Below are positions 9,952 through 20,513 of a DNA stretch of 64,000 nt, in pieces. The notes below the pieces were generated by a model. The model had not been told where the DNA came from. It searched no databases and was given only the letters and a program-made list of their open reading frames with translations. This stretch comes from Lomentospora prolificans (Eukaryota > Ascomycota > Sordariomycetes > Microascales > Microascaceae). The stretch's first letter is position 1; every line of letters begins with the position of its first letter. Both the position numbers and the translations under genes were made by a program. Location of the stretch: NCBI GenBank assembly GCA_029532625.1, contig JARFXM010000005.1, positions 806,001 through 870,000 on the forward strand, given 5' to 3'.

Positions 9952-12900
9952 GTTGATGCAAGGTCCTGGTGTACGGATGATCCTCCACTTTGAGATCGGC
10001 CGTCGTCGCAAACAAGACGAAACATGATTTGAATGAAAAGTCGCATGGGAGGAGGAAAGGGGGGAACAAGAGCCAGGCTATCCAGCGAGACAAAGGGCCC
10101 GGAGGGGTATATACTCGAATGGCCGGCGACGAGGTGGGCGGCTGGTGATGTACAGCTGTGTGTCAAGATTGGGGGCGGGAAGAACGAACCAAGGTGTATT
10201 GTGCATACGGTATGTATACCTACCCCCCCCTTCCCCCTGGTCAACAGGTCAGCGATAGTCTGTCTTTTTGTCGCTTTTTCTTTTTTCCTCGGGTGGTATG
10301 AAGGTGGACTTGGAGCTCTGATGCGAGATCTGACTGGTTACCTTGCTGGAGTACATACATGGTGGTTGTTCACCCATCACCGCATATATCCAATCCACGG
10401 TCTCGTCACGCAGGAGCTAGGCTTTAGTGCCTTTCTTGCGTTCGGGAAGCTACTAGCTAGGAAAGAGCCATCAATGTAATACCACATCTCGCCCCACCTC
10501 TTCGCCCTCTCTTTGTGTATCCTCTTTTGCTCTGGGGATGCATTTACTGCTCCGTGATGGGAGTACGCTTCGCTTGCGCTCTCCCCTGTCTGTATTATTA
10601 TTTTCTTCTTGTCTGATTTGTACTAGACTACAACCAGTTTAATGACTCTCCCTTTCCTTCCTGTTTTTACTCAATGCTCACACCCCCGTCTCGTCCTAGT
10701 TCGCATGAAAAACGCAGAAAAGATAAAAACAGGATGGAGTTGTCGAGCCAGATGTGAAGAACAAGGCCGTTCGTCCAATGGGGATACGAAGAAAAAAACT
10801 GAGAACATGGCCAGGATAGCGCCCACAATTTGGAGAGCGGCGGCTGGAAAAGGATGCACAGGCCGAGCGGGACGTGGAGATGCGGGACTTCTCGCATGTG
10901 GTTGGCCAGATCGACGTGATGGCAAGGGTCAGTTAAGCGCCCGGAACTGAGGGGATGAATGGGGGTCTAGCGTTGATTGGGCGGTGTGGGAGGTGATTCT
11001 CGCATGGGAGAGGAACGAGCACGACCACTCGACATGGGTGTACCCTTTCCAGCCTCTGTCGACCTTGTTCGAACTTGTCGTTTTGCTGGACGGTTCAGGT
11101 CCAGTCCTTTTGTCTTTTCGTGTAGGGGTTTTCACTTGTCAGTTTCGCTGGATGGCCTGTGTGAGCCAGGCATCATCAGTGGGGACATGGACAAATTCAA
11201 TCGTAGAGGGATTCGGTGGAACTTGCACTGGCTGGCCCTCGTCCCGTCCAGTAGGTGCCTGCTGGACCCAGTGGCTAATATGGATCGCGTGAACTATTCT
11301 CGTGAGGGCTATGTTCCTTCGCTTCGAAGCTGGCGTTGCGGCGTCGAGCGGCATCTCTGAATGCCGTTGCTGCGCCGTTCCTGACATTCCAGCAATTTTT
11401 ATCGAAAAGAAAGAAAAAGAGTGGCTTTGGTGCAACTCATACTTCGTACACTGCAAGGTCGTACTATACTGGAGACCCTCATTCTCACGCACACCCCCAA
11501 CCATCAACGGTCCAGCAATGGGAGGGAAATGCAGGCAAACCATGTGGGATTACTCTATTCCTGCACTCAATGCGTCAAGGTGTAATATCCAATTCTTCAA
11601 GGATCCAGCACCGCTGGCACTTCCGCACGCCGTGGGTCCGGGAGCATTAATCTTTTTGAATTCGGCACGCGTCCGCTCTTTATTACTATCCTTTTTTCCT
11701 CGCACCCTTGCGTTTGCAAGGCCCTTCCCGGATAATAATAGATGTTCAAGCATTGGAGGCGTTGACGACATATTTAGTGAGGAACAATGGTTAGCAACAG
11801 TTTGTGTTGGGCGATGACGAACCCCACCCGGGGGCGCTGTGTCCATGACTGGAGACGATGGGCTCCGCAACAGCCGCCGAAGCTCCTAGCTAATCTGCCG
11901 TTTCTTATTCTGATCGACCCAGGCATTCGATTTTTATTTTCGTTGGTTCACTTTCTGTCCTTGCCGTCGTCTGGGCTTTGCGCCGAGCCCGACTTGATGC
12001 CATGGCCGCGCAAAAGGTGACATCTTGATTTGATTGAATCACAGCCCGTCCATTATGCGGATAGTCGAGTCACAGAACTAAGATGTGACGACTATTCCCG
12101 ATAGGCTCTTTACAGAAGCTCGGCGGTCAGCATGGATCTCCAAAGAGCAACCGAGCAAGGAGCCCAAGGCCGAAAAGCATAGGTGATTGACTTTCTGGGT
12201 CAAGTTGCCAGGGGGGTTTCCAGGGCTAGACTCGAGATAATATTTATCAATCGCATAAGAGGCCGTTCACGCGGACGGGCGCTGCGGAGAGACAGGGTTG
12301 TCCTCGGCGCGAGAGGACTCGAGGTGATTTGTGCACTGACACCGACTAGCGTAGATCCCATCTCCGAACTTGACGAATCTTGGTCTTTTTTGTCCCGTTT
12401 ATGTGCTGTGACGAGAAGCACTCGTGAGATCAACGTCGACTGTTCCAATTACAAGAGGACGGATATGTTCCCCTGTGTGACGAGAAGCAGGGGAAAGGGA
12501 AATGCATATTGCACCACATGGCACATAAGTCATTTTTTTCCTACTACCGTAGTTATCGGCGTTTTACATCTTCTCTTCTGAGTAGTCGCTTCGATCCTTT
12601 CCTCTCACGTTAGTGATGCAAGTCGCAATTGCGCTAGATTGGTGGTGTATTTGGGCTGGCTGGTGTTCTAGTGTGCTCTGGCCCCTACGACTCCTCGTCC
12701 TACCCACCCACCCCGCGCAGATGGGTGCCCAATCTGGTGGATGATGGCTTGCGGTGTAAGCTTCTGCCATGTAGCATGCTATTTTTATATTAAGATTACA
12801 CCTTTAGCTGTCAGGCCTGGCACATGCAGCAGGCCAAGGGGAATACAGACCAGCACACCCGCCACACCCTGAAGGAACGGTATGCCAGCGGCCTGCATTG

Positions 12901-13397
12901 TGAATATGTTAGGGCTGCCTGTGCTCTAAAGGTGCGGTGGAATGGTCACGAATCACAAGATGCGCTTCTGATGCAAGATGTTGACTTGAGTTGGAACTTG
13001 CGAGATGGGGCAATCCATCCTGATAGGGCGGATATGTGATAGGTAAAAACACACTGGAACTGCAGTAGCAGGGCAATGAAGTGATTGGTGTCATCACCTT
13101 TTTGGTCTTGCCTAGCATGCCTGGGGCATAGAATGGGAGATGCTGGCGTGAGGGAGGTCGAGACCTGGTTGGAAGAAGTCAGCCGAAAATGTATTGTTTC
13201 AGGAATATTGTTCGGCAGGAGGAATATAGTCTCCAGCATCTCGCTTAGGTGGGACTACCGCACACCAATCAAAATGTTTGCAGTCCGGATATACTCTGTT
13301 CCTTTGTGCCAGGTGAAGACCATCCTGGGTGCGTGAGAGTGCCCTCGATGGTGGCGCTGTTGACTCGGTACCGCGACGCACCCAATATTCATCAATA
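9952..13397. other. Gene-poor intergenic region
   Basis: About 3.4 kb without a convincing gene. It must contain the promoter of the minus-strand membrane-protein gene at its left end. Several frames of 100-170 codons at 10033-12581 were read and have no recognisable motif, unbalanced composition and no supporting splice signals. The right end borders the MITE and its target duplication. Confidence 0.5.
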
Positions 13398-13407
13398 CCG
13401 GGCACAG

Positions 13408-13486
13408 GGCTCCCACTAGGCGGACGGGCCCGTCCCATTTAGTCAGCGCAGTTCTGCTGAGTCAACAGCAGAAATGCATCTAACGA
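13408..13486 (+). repeat. Left terminal inverted repeat of the MITE
   Basis: This 79-base arm is identical to the reverse complement of 13734-13812. It contains the GGACGGGCCCGTCC palindrome and a TGAGTCA-type site. Confidence 0.9.
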
Positions 13487-13501
13487 AACGCCCCATACTA
13501 C

Positions 13502-13502
<1 letters not shown>

Positions 13503-13535
<33 letters not shown>
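13503..13535 (+). repeat. Run of 33 A residues inside the MITE
   Basis: An uninterrupted poly-A tract lies close to the left arm. Its exact length is uncertain in most sequencing methods. Confidence 0.85.
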
Positions 13536-13536
<1 letters not shown>

Positions 13537-13733
13537 ACCATAATAAACAAAGATCAACACCAAGATCAACACTAAGATATCAACACTACAATAACGTTAT
13601 ATACCAGAGAAAAGCAATGGGCACGCCCTAGCACCTCTTCTATGGCCTATAGAATGACAGTCGCTACACGTAGGAGGATGCCGTGTCGCCTGCGCCTCGA
13701 CAACCTCGAATTGGCTAGGCTCACGCTTCGTAC

Positions 13734-13812
13734 TCGTTAGATGCATTTCTGCTGTTGACTCAGCAGAACTGCGCTGACTAAATGGGACGGGCCCGTCCGC
13801 CTAGTGGGAGCC
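13734..13812 (-). repeat. Right terminal inverted repeat of the MITE
   Basis: This 79-base arm matches 13408-13486 in inverted orientation without a mismatch. Confidence 0.9.
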
Positions 13813-14162
13813 CGGGCACAGGGATTGGCTTGTGCTTAGTCACCTGCCGAGAACTTCCTTAGTCAAGAAGGTCTTGACAAGGGTGACACTGACCGGTAAT
13901 GCCAGCTGAGCGGTCTGTAGCCCCACTAAACCAGAACGGGAGCCTCCAGTGTTATGGAATCGCGTCTCGCTCTCTGAGATCAGGCTGCGGGTGAGCGATG
14001 TGTCTTAGGGATTGAAGAAATGCCATTGTTATTCGCCGCCACAGGACCAAGGATTGGTCTACTAAGGCACAGCCGATAGTCCTTCCTTTGTATACTTTCA
14101 CAAAACCGAGCCCACCACATGATATTAGCATACGGATCTGCTGCGCCCTTGACCATTCCATC

Positions 14163-17100
14163 ATGGCCGACGCGTCGGCCGTGAACCACCCTCTCCTCCG
14201 AACCCTCAACACGGCGCAGAAACGAGCCGTAACATCCAACGCTGACACTGTAGCGATCCTCGCCGGCCCCGGAAGCGGCAAGACGCATACCCTCACGACA
14301 CGCGTAGTATGGCTCGTCGACCAGGTCGGCTACCGGCCGTGCAACATCATTGTTGCAACCTTCACGGTCAAAGCCGCGCGGGAGATGAAGGAACGCATAG
14401 CCAAAGCCTTGGGAGAAGAGAGGTCGAAAAAGATTGTGCTCGGCACGTTTCACAGCATAGCAAGGCGGTATCTGGCGGTGTATGGGGAGAAGATTGGACT
14501 CAGCAAAAAGTTTGTCATCGCGGATGATAGCGATTCGAAGGCCATCATTACGCGGATATGCAAGAGAATGGAGAATGGGGTCGATCCGGTGGGTGCGAAG
14601 GAGTGGATTAGCAAGAGGAAGGTGAGGGGCCCGTGGGATGCGCCTACGAGACCCGGGGAGGGAAGGAAGCCTGACCCGCCGGAGTTGTTAAGGGTGTTTG
14701 AGGAGTACAAGGATCATATGGCGAGGCATCATCTTTTGGATTACGACGATTTGTTGGTGAAGGGGGTGGAGCTCCTCAAGCAACATCCGTCATGTGTGAA
14801 GAATGTGCAGTCTGTCTTGATCGACGAGTACCAAGACACGAACGGGATCCAATACGAGCTCATGAAGCTTTTCGCGAGCGCGCAGAAGAGGATTACTGTT
14901 GTTGGAGATCCAGACCAGAGTATCTACGGGTGGCGCTCGGCGGAGATTAGAAATCTGCACCGGCTACTCGAGGAGTTCCCCAAGACGGATGAGATTTCGC
15001 TCGAAGAGAACTACCGGTCCTCGCAGTTGATCCTGAGCGCATCGCTCAAGGTGATTCAGCAGGATACGAAGCGATACCAAAAGGTGCTGAAGCCCACGCA
15101 CAATCGGGGGACCACACCGGTCTTACGCACGCTATACTCTAGCGCTGTTGAGGGAGAGTGGGTCGTTAGCGAGATCAGGAGGGTGATTGTCATGTCGGGC
15201 GAGATGTTGAATTACAAAGATGTTGCGATCCTCCTGCGGTCGGCTGCACTGTCTCGGTATCTTGAGAGCGCCTTGGGAAAGGCGGGCATACCCTATAAAA
15301 TGGTTGGTAAGTGGATGTCCCGGGGAGTAGAGTTTATTTCGCATGGCCTAACCCATCGGCTCCACAGGCGGTCTCAAGTTCTACGAGCGGGTAGAAATTA
15401 AGCTCCTTCTGGACTACCTCCGTGTTATATATCAACCAGACAATAACGACCCGCTGGTACGGATAATAAACAAGCCAAAGAGGGGAATCGGCGACGCGAC
15501 AATTAAGAAGCTTCTTGAGGAAGCGGAAACATCTAAGCTGAGCCTCTGGAGTATTCTACTTGGCCACGTTCGGGGCCAACGCAAGCTCACAACTAACCTT
15601 ACAAAAGCCGCTGAGCAGAGGCTAAGCGGAAGCCTCATTCGCATCATCTGTGGGCTCCGACACCGTCTAGAGCGCAAAGCCGCCGATGGCGAACCCAGCA
15701 TTGGGCTCGTATCGCTCATTGAGGATTTGATAGCGCAGCTCGACTTCAGGAATCACATCGAAGAGGCTTACCCCCAGGAGTCTGAGGGGAGGCTCGCCAA
15801 CGTTGACGAGTTCCTGACGCTTGCGGGCGATTTCGTGCGGGATATCAATCTAGAAGAAGACCTCCCTGATGTAGAAGACGTTGAGCAGGAGTGGACGGAT
15901 ACGGATGTGCTCGGAAAATTCCTGGCAAACGTAGCGCTAGCGACGGATGCACAGACGACAGATACGTCGGAGGAGAACAAGCCGGCCGTGACGATATCAA
16001 CGATTCACGCCGCCAAGGGTCTTGAGTGGCCTGTCGTCTTCGTTCCCGCCGTGTATACCGGCTCGCTGCCGCACTCTAGGTCGGAAGACGAGGACGAGGA
16101 GCGGAGACTGCTGTACGTTGCGATGACGAGAGCGCAAGCGATGCTCTACCTGACGGTTCCTTGGCACATCCGCGGAGAAAACAAAGTGTCGAGGTCCCAT
16201 TTCGTGCCAGACGACCTTGTCAAGTACTTTACTACGTTTGGCCCGTCGTTCGATGCCAAGACAATTGAGGTAATGGCGAAAATTCTCGGACGCAAGGCAC
16301 CATCCATGACGGAAACGCTCAGAAAGCTACCCGACATGTTTCCCATCGAGGATAACTTCATGCCCGAGTTCCCTCCGGGCTACGAGAAGCCCGCAGGCCA
16401 CATATCGATGATACCTCCTGGAGGCCAGTTGCAGGGGCAAGAAAACACATGGTCGAATCAGGCCAAGAGGCAACATCCTTCGCAGGCTGCATGGGACGGA
16501 GGATTCGCGTCACCGTGGCAAAAGGACTACACAACTACGATGGAGAGCCGGGCGCAGTTTACCATGGCCGCAGCGTTACCGGGATTCACCACTGCTGGAG
16601 CCCACCACTCGGCTCTTGCAGCTGTTAAGCCCCAAGGAGGTACGAGTAAATCACATCAGCAGGAGCCGCGAGGTTTTCACCAGGCTGCGTCGACCAAGAG
16701 ACCGGCGAATCAACCTACGTTATCGAGCTTCGTCCGCCAGGGTAGCATCTCGGGATTCACGAATGCCTACGCGCCGCCGACGCTGAAGAGGCCCGCGGAG
16801 GACGAACTGCCCGGCGTGCCCCAGCCTCGGAAGCCAGCCCTCAACCCGAACCAGGTCGGGAACAATTTTAACCAACCGCTCTCTCAAAACACCATTCACG
16901 AATTGACGAAACGCGGACTGCAGGACGTGAAGAGGCGTGTACAGGCGCGAAGATCCCAGGCGGAGACAATCCCCGTTAAAGAAGAAGGCGGCGGCGACGA
17001 TTCTGACGTTGAGATTGTCGAGGTTAGAAAGGTCGGATCGTCGAGCAAGTACCCGGGCTTCTCCAGCTCGCCGCCCCGGCCGGAACCACCGGAAAAGCCG

Positions 17101-17400
17101 CCCGTGAAAGCGGCGGCGGCGGCGGCCCAGGAGAACGCGCAAAACAGGGCAATGGGGTACGGCGCGCGTCGGCCGGTGAGCTTCCACGCTACGACTATGG
17201 GGGCGGCGCGTTTCGGCGGTGTGGCCGGGAACCAGCTCGCCGCGGTGACCAACAAGTTTGGGGGCGTGGGCGGCGCCGGGGTGCAGAGGCAGAGCGGGTT
17301 GGCGCCGGTGGAGAAGCTTACGAGGCCGTTTAAGCCGCTTACTGTGAATCGAAATGGGAACTTGGCGAGGGCGCCGGAGAAGAAAGTGAGACGATTTTAG
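14163..17400 (+). CDS. SRS2: UvrD-family DNA helicase, Srs2 type
   Basis: A 3'-5' helicase expected to act in the nucleus, dismantling Rad51 filaments to prevent unwanted recombination. Exons 14163-15306 and 15368-17400 join across a 61-base GTAAGT...CAG intron inside MVGGLKFYERVE and give 1058 residues. Superfamily 1 motifs are intact: Walker A GPGSGKT (35-41), DEYQDT (221-226), GDPDQSIYGWRSA (248-260), EENYRS (281-286), then TIHAAKGLEWPVVFV and RRLLYVAMTRA. The roughly 350-residue tail is disordered. It contains QPTLSSFV at about 830, which matches a PCNA-interaction box, and DVEIVEV at about 928-934, which resembles a SUMO-interaction motif. Yeast Srs2 reads SUMO-PCNA through such a pair, which supports Srs2 rather than a mitochondrial or bacterial-type UvrD. 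The start was set at MADASAV; an ATG 25 codons upstream adds a less plausible leader. Confidence 0.93.
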
Positions 17401-18029
17401 ACAGAGACGAAAAGAGATAGATATGACTCAGAGGGTGATCAGAACGCCTCGTTGTCTTTGTCTCGAAATTGGTATGAACGGAAATAAACCGGACGGGATG
17501 GGTTTGCGGCGTTATTTTAGAGGATTACGATGCTACCAGGCATTGCCGGATTAGGAAATAAAAGGTAACGAGGTACAATATTCCCGTGTTGTCGAGGTCC
17601 CGCCAATGCCGCTGGCTAATCACCAACTCTCCTGTTATGCTTGTCAGTAAGGCTGTGGGGTCCGCAGATATCGCATTATGCTTCAAGGCCTTGTTTGAGC
17701 GTTGGTTTTACGTGCACGACAGCGGGGATTATCGCGTTATGATTGAAGGGCGGATTCCGTGGAATTACGGAGGAGAGGTGTTAGCAGTGAGGACTCGACT
17801 ATTTAAAAGGTTGGCTTCACCGTTCGGTCGAGGGAGTTTTTGAAGCCATCTCCATCACCAACATCAACGCAGACCAGAAGAACCATTTACCTACACGGCA
17901 CAATACTATAAATTTACAAATCCAAACGATCAATTGATACCTACTCTTTCAACTAGACCATTCATACTACACATATAATCACGCAACGCAAACCACACAC
18001 ACAAGAACTCTCCTAAAAAAAGAAAAAAA
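17401..18029. other. Intergenic, SRS2 3' side and promoter of the next gene
   Basis: A 629-base stretch on the plus strand. The right end (about 17860-18029) is CA-rich and A-rich, as fungal 5' leaders are, with a TATTTAAAAG box near 17800. No gene is visible. Confidence 0.5.
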
Positions 18030-18305
18030 ATGTCTGCCGCCGTCCTCCGCCCAACCATGCGCCTCTCTGCACTCCCCTCGCGCCAGCTGTTCTCGACCAG
18101 CATGCGCCGTTTCGCAGAAAGTGGACAAAAGGCCGCCAACACGAACCCTCAGCTTCCGAGCTTCAGCCTCAAGCACCTCGCGTCGACCCCTCGAGGTCGC
18201 TTTTATCTCATTGCGGCGTTCAGTATTGGGGCTTTTGTGGAGGGGTACGCGTGGGCCACGTACGGACCCAAGATTATGGGCTGGGATAAGGAAGCGAAGG
18301 AGTAA
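18030..18305 (+). CDS. Small predicted mitochondrial inner-membrane protein
   Basis: One exon codes for 91 residues. The N-terminal 35 residues are rich in Arg, Ser and Ala without acids (RPTMRLSALPSRQLFSTSMRR), a typical mitochondrial targeting sequence. One hydrophobic helix follows (FYLIAAFSIGAFVEGYAWA), then a short tail ending MGWDKEAKE. An A-rich leader precedes the ATG. I do not recognise the family with certainty; an accessory subunit or assembly factor of a respiratory complex is an inference from size, targeting and topology only. Confidence 0.8.
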   Translation: MSAAVLRPTMRLSALPSRQLFSTSMRRFAESGQKAANTNPQLPSFSLKHLASTPRGRFYLIAAFSIGAFVEGYAWATYGPKIMGWDKEAKE

Positions 18306-20513
18306 AAGGGACGACTCTGGCTCATTTTACCTTGGTACAAGGGGGGGGATTCGGGGTGGAATTAATATTGGAAGATTTTAAATGGATTGTTCGCAGGGGG
18401 GATTGGGAATTGGAGGGTGATTCGCTGCTGTGGTGTACACTAAATGCTGGTCTCGATTAGGGGCTAGCCAAAGCAAAACTACGAGAAACCTATAGACTCT
18501 TATTCATCGTTACTCAGATTTTGTTTGTCAACTCGGCCGGAGCGCTTCTCCAAGCACAAATCTGTGGGCGCGCGCCCAATGTGGTGTCTGCATGACATCC
18601 CGACATGACAAGAGATCCCAGGGCACGATCCAATCACGCCCACCCGATCGCTTTTTGGGGTTTCAAGCAGGGTGACAAGCTGGGGAAGGGGATGGCACCG
18701 GACCGAGCAAGGTGTGCGGATGGGTGGCCAGGCGCCTACATGCTCATTGGGAAAACAGAGAAGATGGTGTTGATGGTTTACGGAACTTTACATGCACCAT
18801 CACCGCTGATCTTCCTGCTCAGGTATACTGAGCGAGCAAGAGTATTGGCAGCATCCAACAACAAGATATTCTTTTATGTTAGTGGCGGCCCCGAGAAGCC
18901 GTTAGTTTCCCGACTTTGCCTAAAATTCTCCACTCGCGTAGAAATGGGAACTAGGTGCCGGATGGTGATGTAGGATCGGGGGCTGGTCCCAAAGGACGAA
19001 TCTTGGGGGGGGGGGGAACGAGACTTTGGGAAGCTACGAAGTAATCTCTCTTTGGCGAAGGCGCTTTGCTGAAAGTGGAGGGTAGCATTGGCAGCGGAGT
19101 GGGGGACAATTTGGCTGGAAGGAAAGGGGCCTTGGATCGCGCTTTCTCACGGCCTTGATTGGCGAGGGAGGGACGACGCAGAATTGGAGGGCTACGTCAC
19201 ATGGCAGCTTTGGGAAGGACCAAGACAACCAAGCACCTGAGCAAACGGACTAGGCTCGCTTTGACGGCATCGATGGATGTTGCAACTTTGTCAGTGAACT
19301 CTCCGCTCGACACCTATTTTTTTTTTTCATTCTTCTTCTGCTTAATCCTGGTCTGGTGCTAATCTGGCAGACCCTCTTTTGCTGGCCAGTAACATTTCGT
19401 GCCCTCGAGTTGGCAGGCCCTGTGAACTGGTTCATCGCCAATCGTAGAGTCAAGAGATGATCTTCATTTCTATCGACGAGGGAGAACAGGAGAATCATTC
19501 CCTACTTCAGCTCATGCCTAGCGCCATCCGAACTTGCCGAGGATTTACTTAATACACCATCTCGATAGTTTTGGATCTTGGTCCACTGGGAATTTCCATC
19601 CCATTCGTCCTCGTCTTTTGCTCCCGAGTGCAGGAGACAGGACAGTGACCGTTGGACTCAACTGGTGGTGGCATTCGCCAGACTTGATAGATACTCGTAA
19701 TATAGCGAACGCTTGATCACACTCCCCACAGACAGAGCAATGCATGTCTCTTCTCTCTCTGTCTCTCTCTCTCTCGTGGCACCCGTGTTCCTCTCTTCCA
19801 TGTATCTCACCGTAACTCTTCGTTACACTCAACCGGGAGCCAAAAAGAAGCATATATCCCACCCCAGCTGGACCCCATCCAAGTCCTCAACTCCGTGAGC
19901 AACACTTCTCCCCTCTACGGACATTCCCCCATTCTCCTTTTGGCATCTCATCGCCGCGCAGCGTCACTTCGGCCTTGCCGCAGAAAGCAAAAGCAACACA
20001 CCCGCCTGCACGAGCTATAGCTTGCCGTTTGCCGCCCTTTCCTTTTTCCTCTGCACGCCTTGAGGCGTGTGCGCGTCCCTTACCAGCTTACCTTGGTTTG
20101 TGACCCTGATCTTATCCAAGAACAGAGGGCGAGAGGCGGGGAAATCAGCCACTTCCCATTCTTCAAATCGTGATACCATACGGAATAGTTGCACTACGGT
20201 ATATGAGGGGTTGAATCGGGCATCGGCTAGTTGGGACACGAGACCTCTATGTTACATCTGTCTCTAGGCTTTGGTTCTGGCGGCGGGCCCTTTTTTTCTT
20301 TGCTTCTTTTGCCTTTTATTACTCTAATTGGGGAGACTTGTGGTGTACTAACTAATACGTGTTACGGGACATAAGTACGACAAGATATATAAAGGGAAGG
20401 AAGCATCTTCACACCTTCTACGCAAAGACTAATCACTATTTTCTAATCAAAAAAAATCCCGGGCTTCGGTTTTCTTCCCCTGTTAGATCAAGGTTGAACA
20501 AAACTATCTTGCC
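18306..20513. other. Long upstream region of the ceramidase gene
   Basis: This 2.2 kb region has a run of 12 G at 19005-19016, a CT-rich microsatellite at about 19747-19776 and a TATA box at 20386-20393. The frames inside it show no domain. It is probably the promoter of the ceramidase gene together with the 3' UTR of the preceding small gene. Confidence 0.5.
20386..20393 (+). promoter_or_regulatory. Probable TATA box of the ceramidase gene
   Basis: The sequence TATATAAA lies 121 bases upstream of the ceramidase start codon, followed by a pyrimidine- and A-rich leader. Placement and sequence fit a strong fungal core promoter. Confidence 0.5.

Larger units (their letters stand above)
13408..13812. 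mobile_element. MITE with perfect 79 bp terminal inverted repeats
   Basis: Positions 13408-13486 and 13734-13812 are exact reverse complements over all 79 bases. They begin GGCTCCCACTAGGCGG and include the palindromic core GACGGGCCCGTC. The flanks carry a direct duplication, CGGGCACAG at 13399-13407 and 13813-13821. Because the repeat ends are G/C-rich, the duplication can be read as 7 to 11 bases. The 405-base element has no coding capacity; its interior contains a run of 33 A residues (13503-13535) and short AAGATCAACAC repeats. Long terminal repeats and a duplication near 9 bases fit a Mutator-like non-autonomous element better than Tc1/mariner (TA) or hAT (8 bases). The perfect arms suggest a recent insertion. 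Confidence 0.88.

Noticed and set aside
11302..11817. 171-codon plus-strand frame
   Set aside because: Composition and order of residues look random, and overlapping frames of similar length exist on the other strand.
13503..13535. Poly-A tail of a retroelement
   Set aside because: It lies inside a DNA element with perfect inverted repeats and has no reverse-transcriptase sequence beside it.
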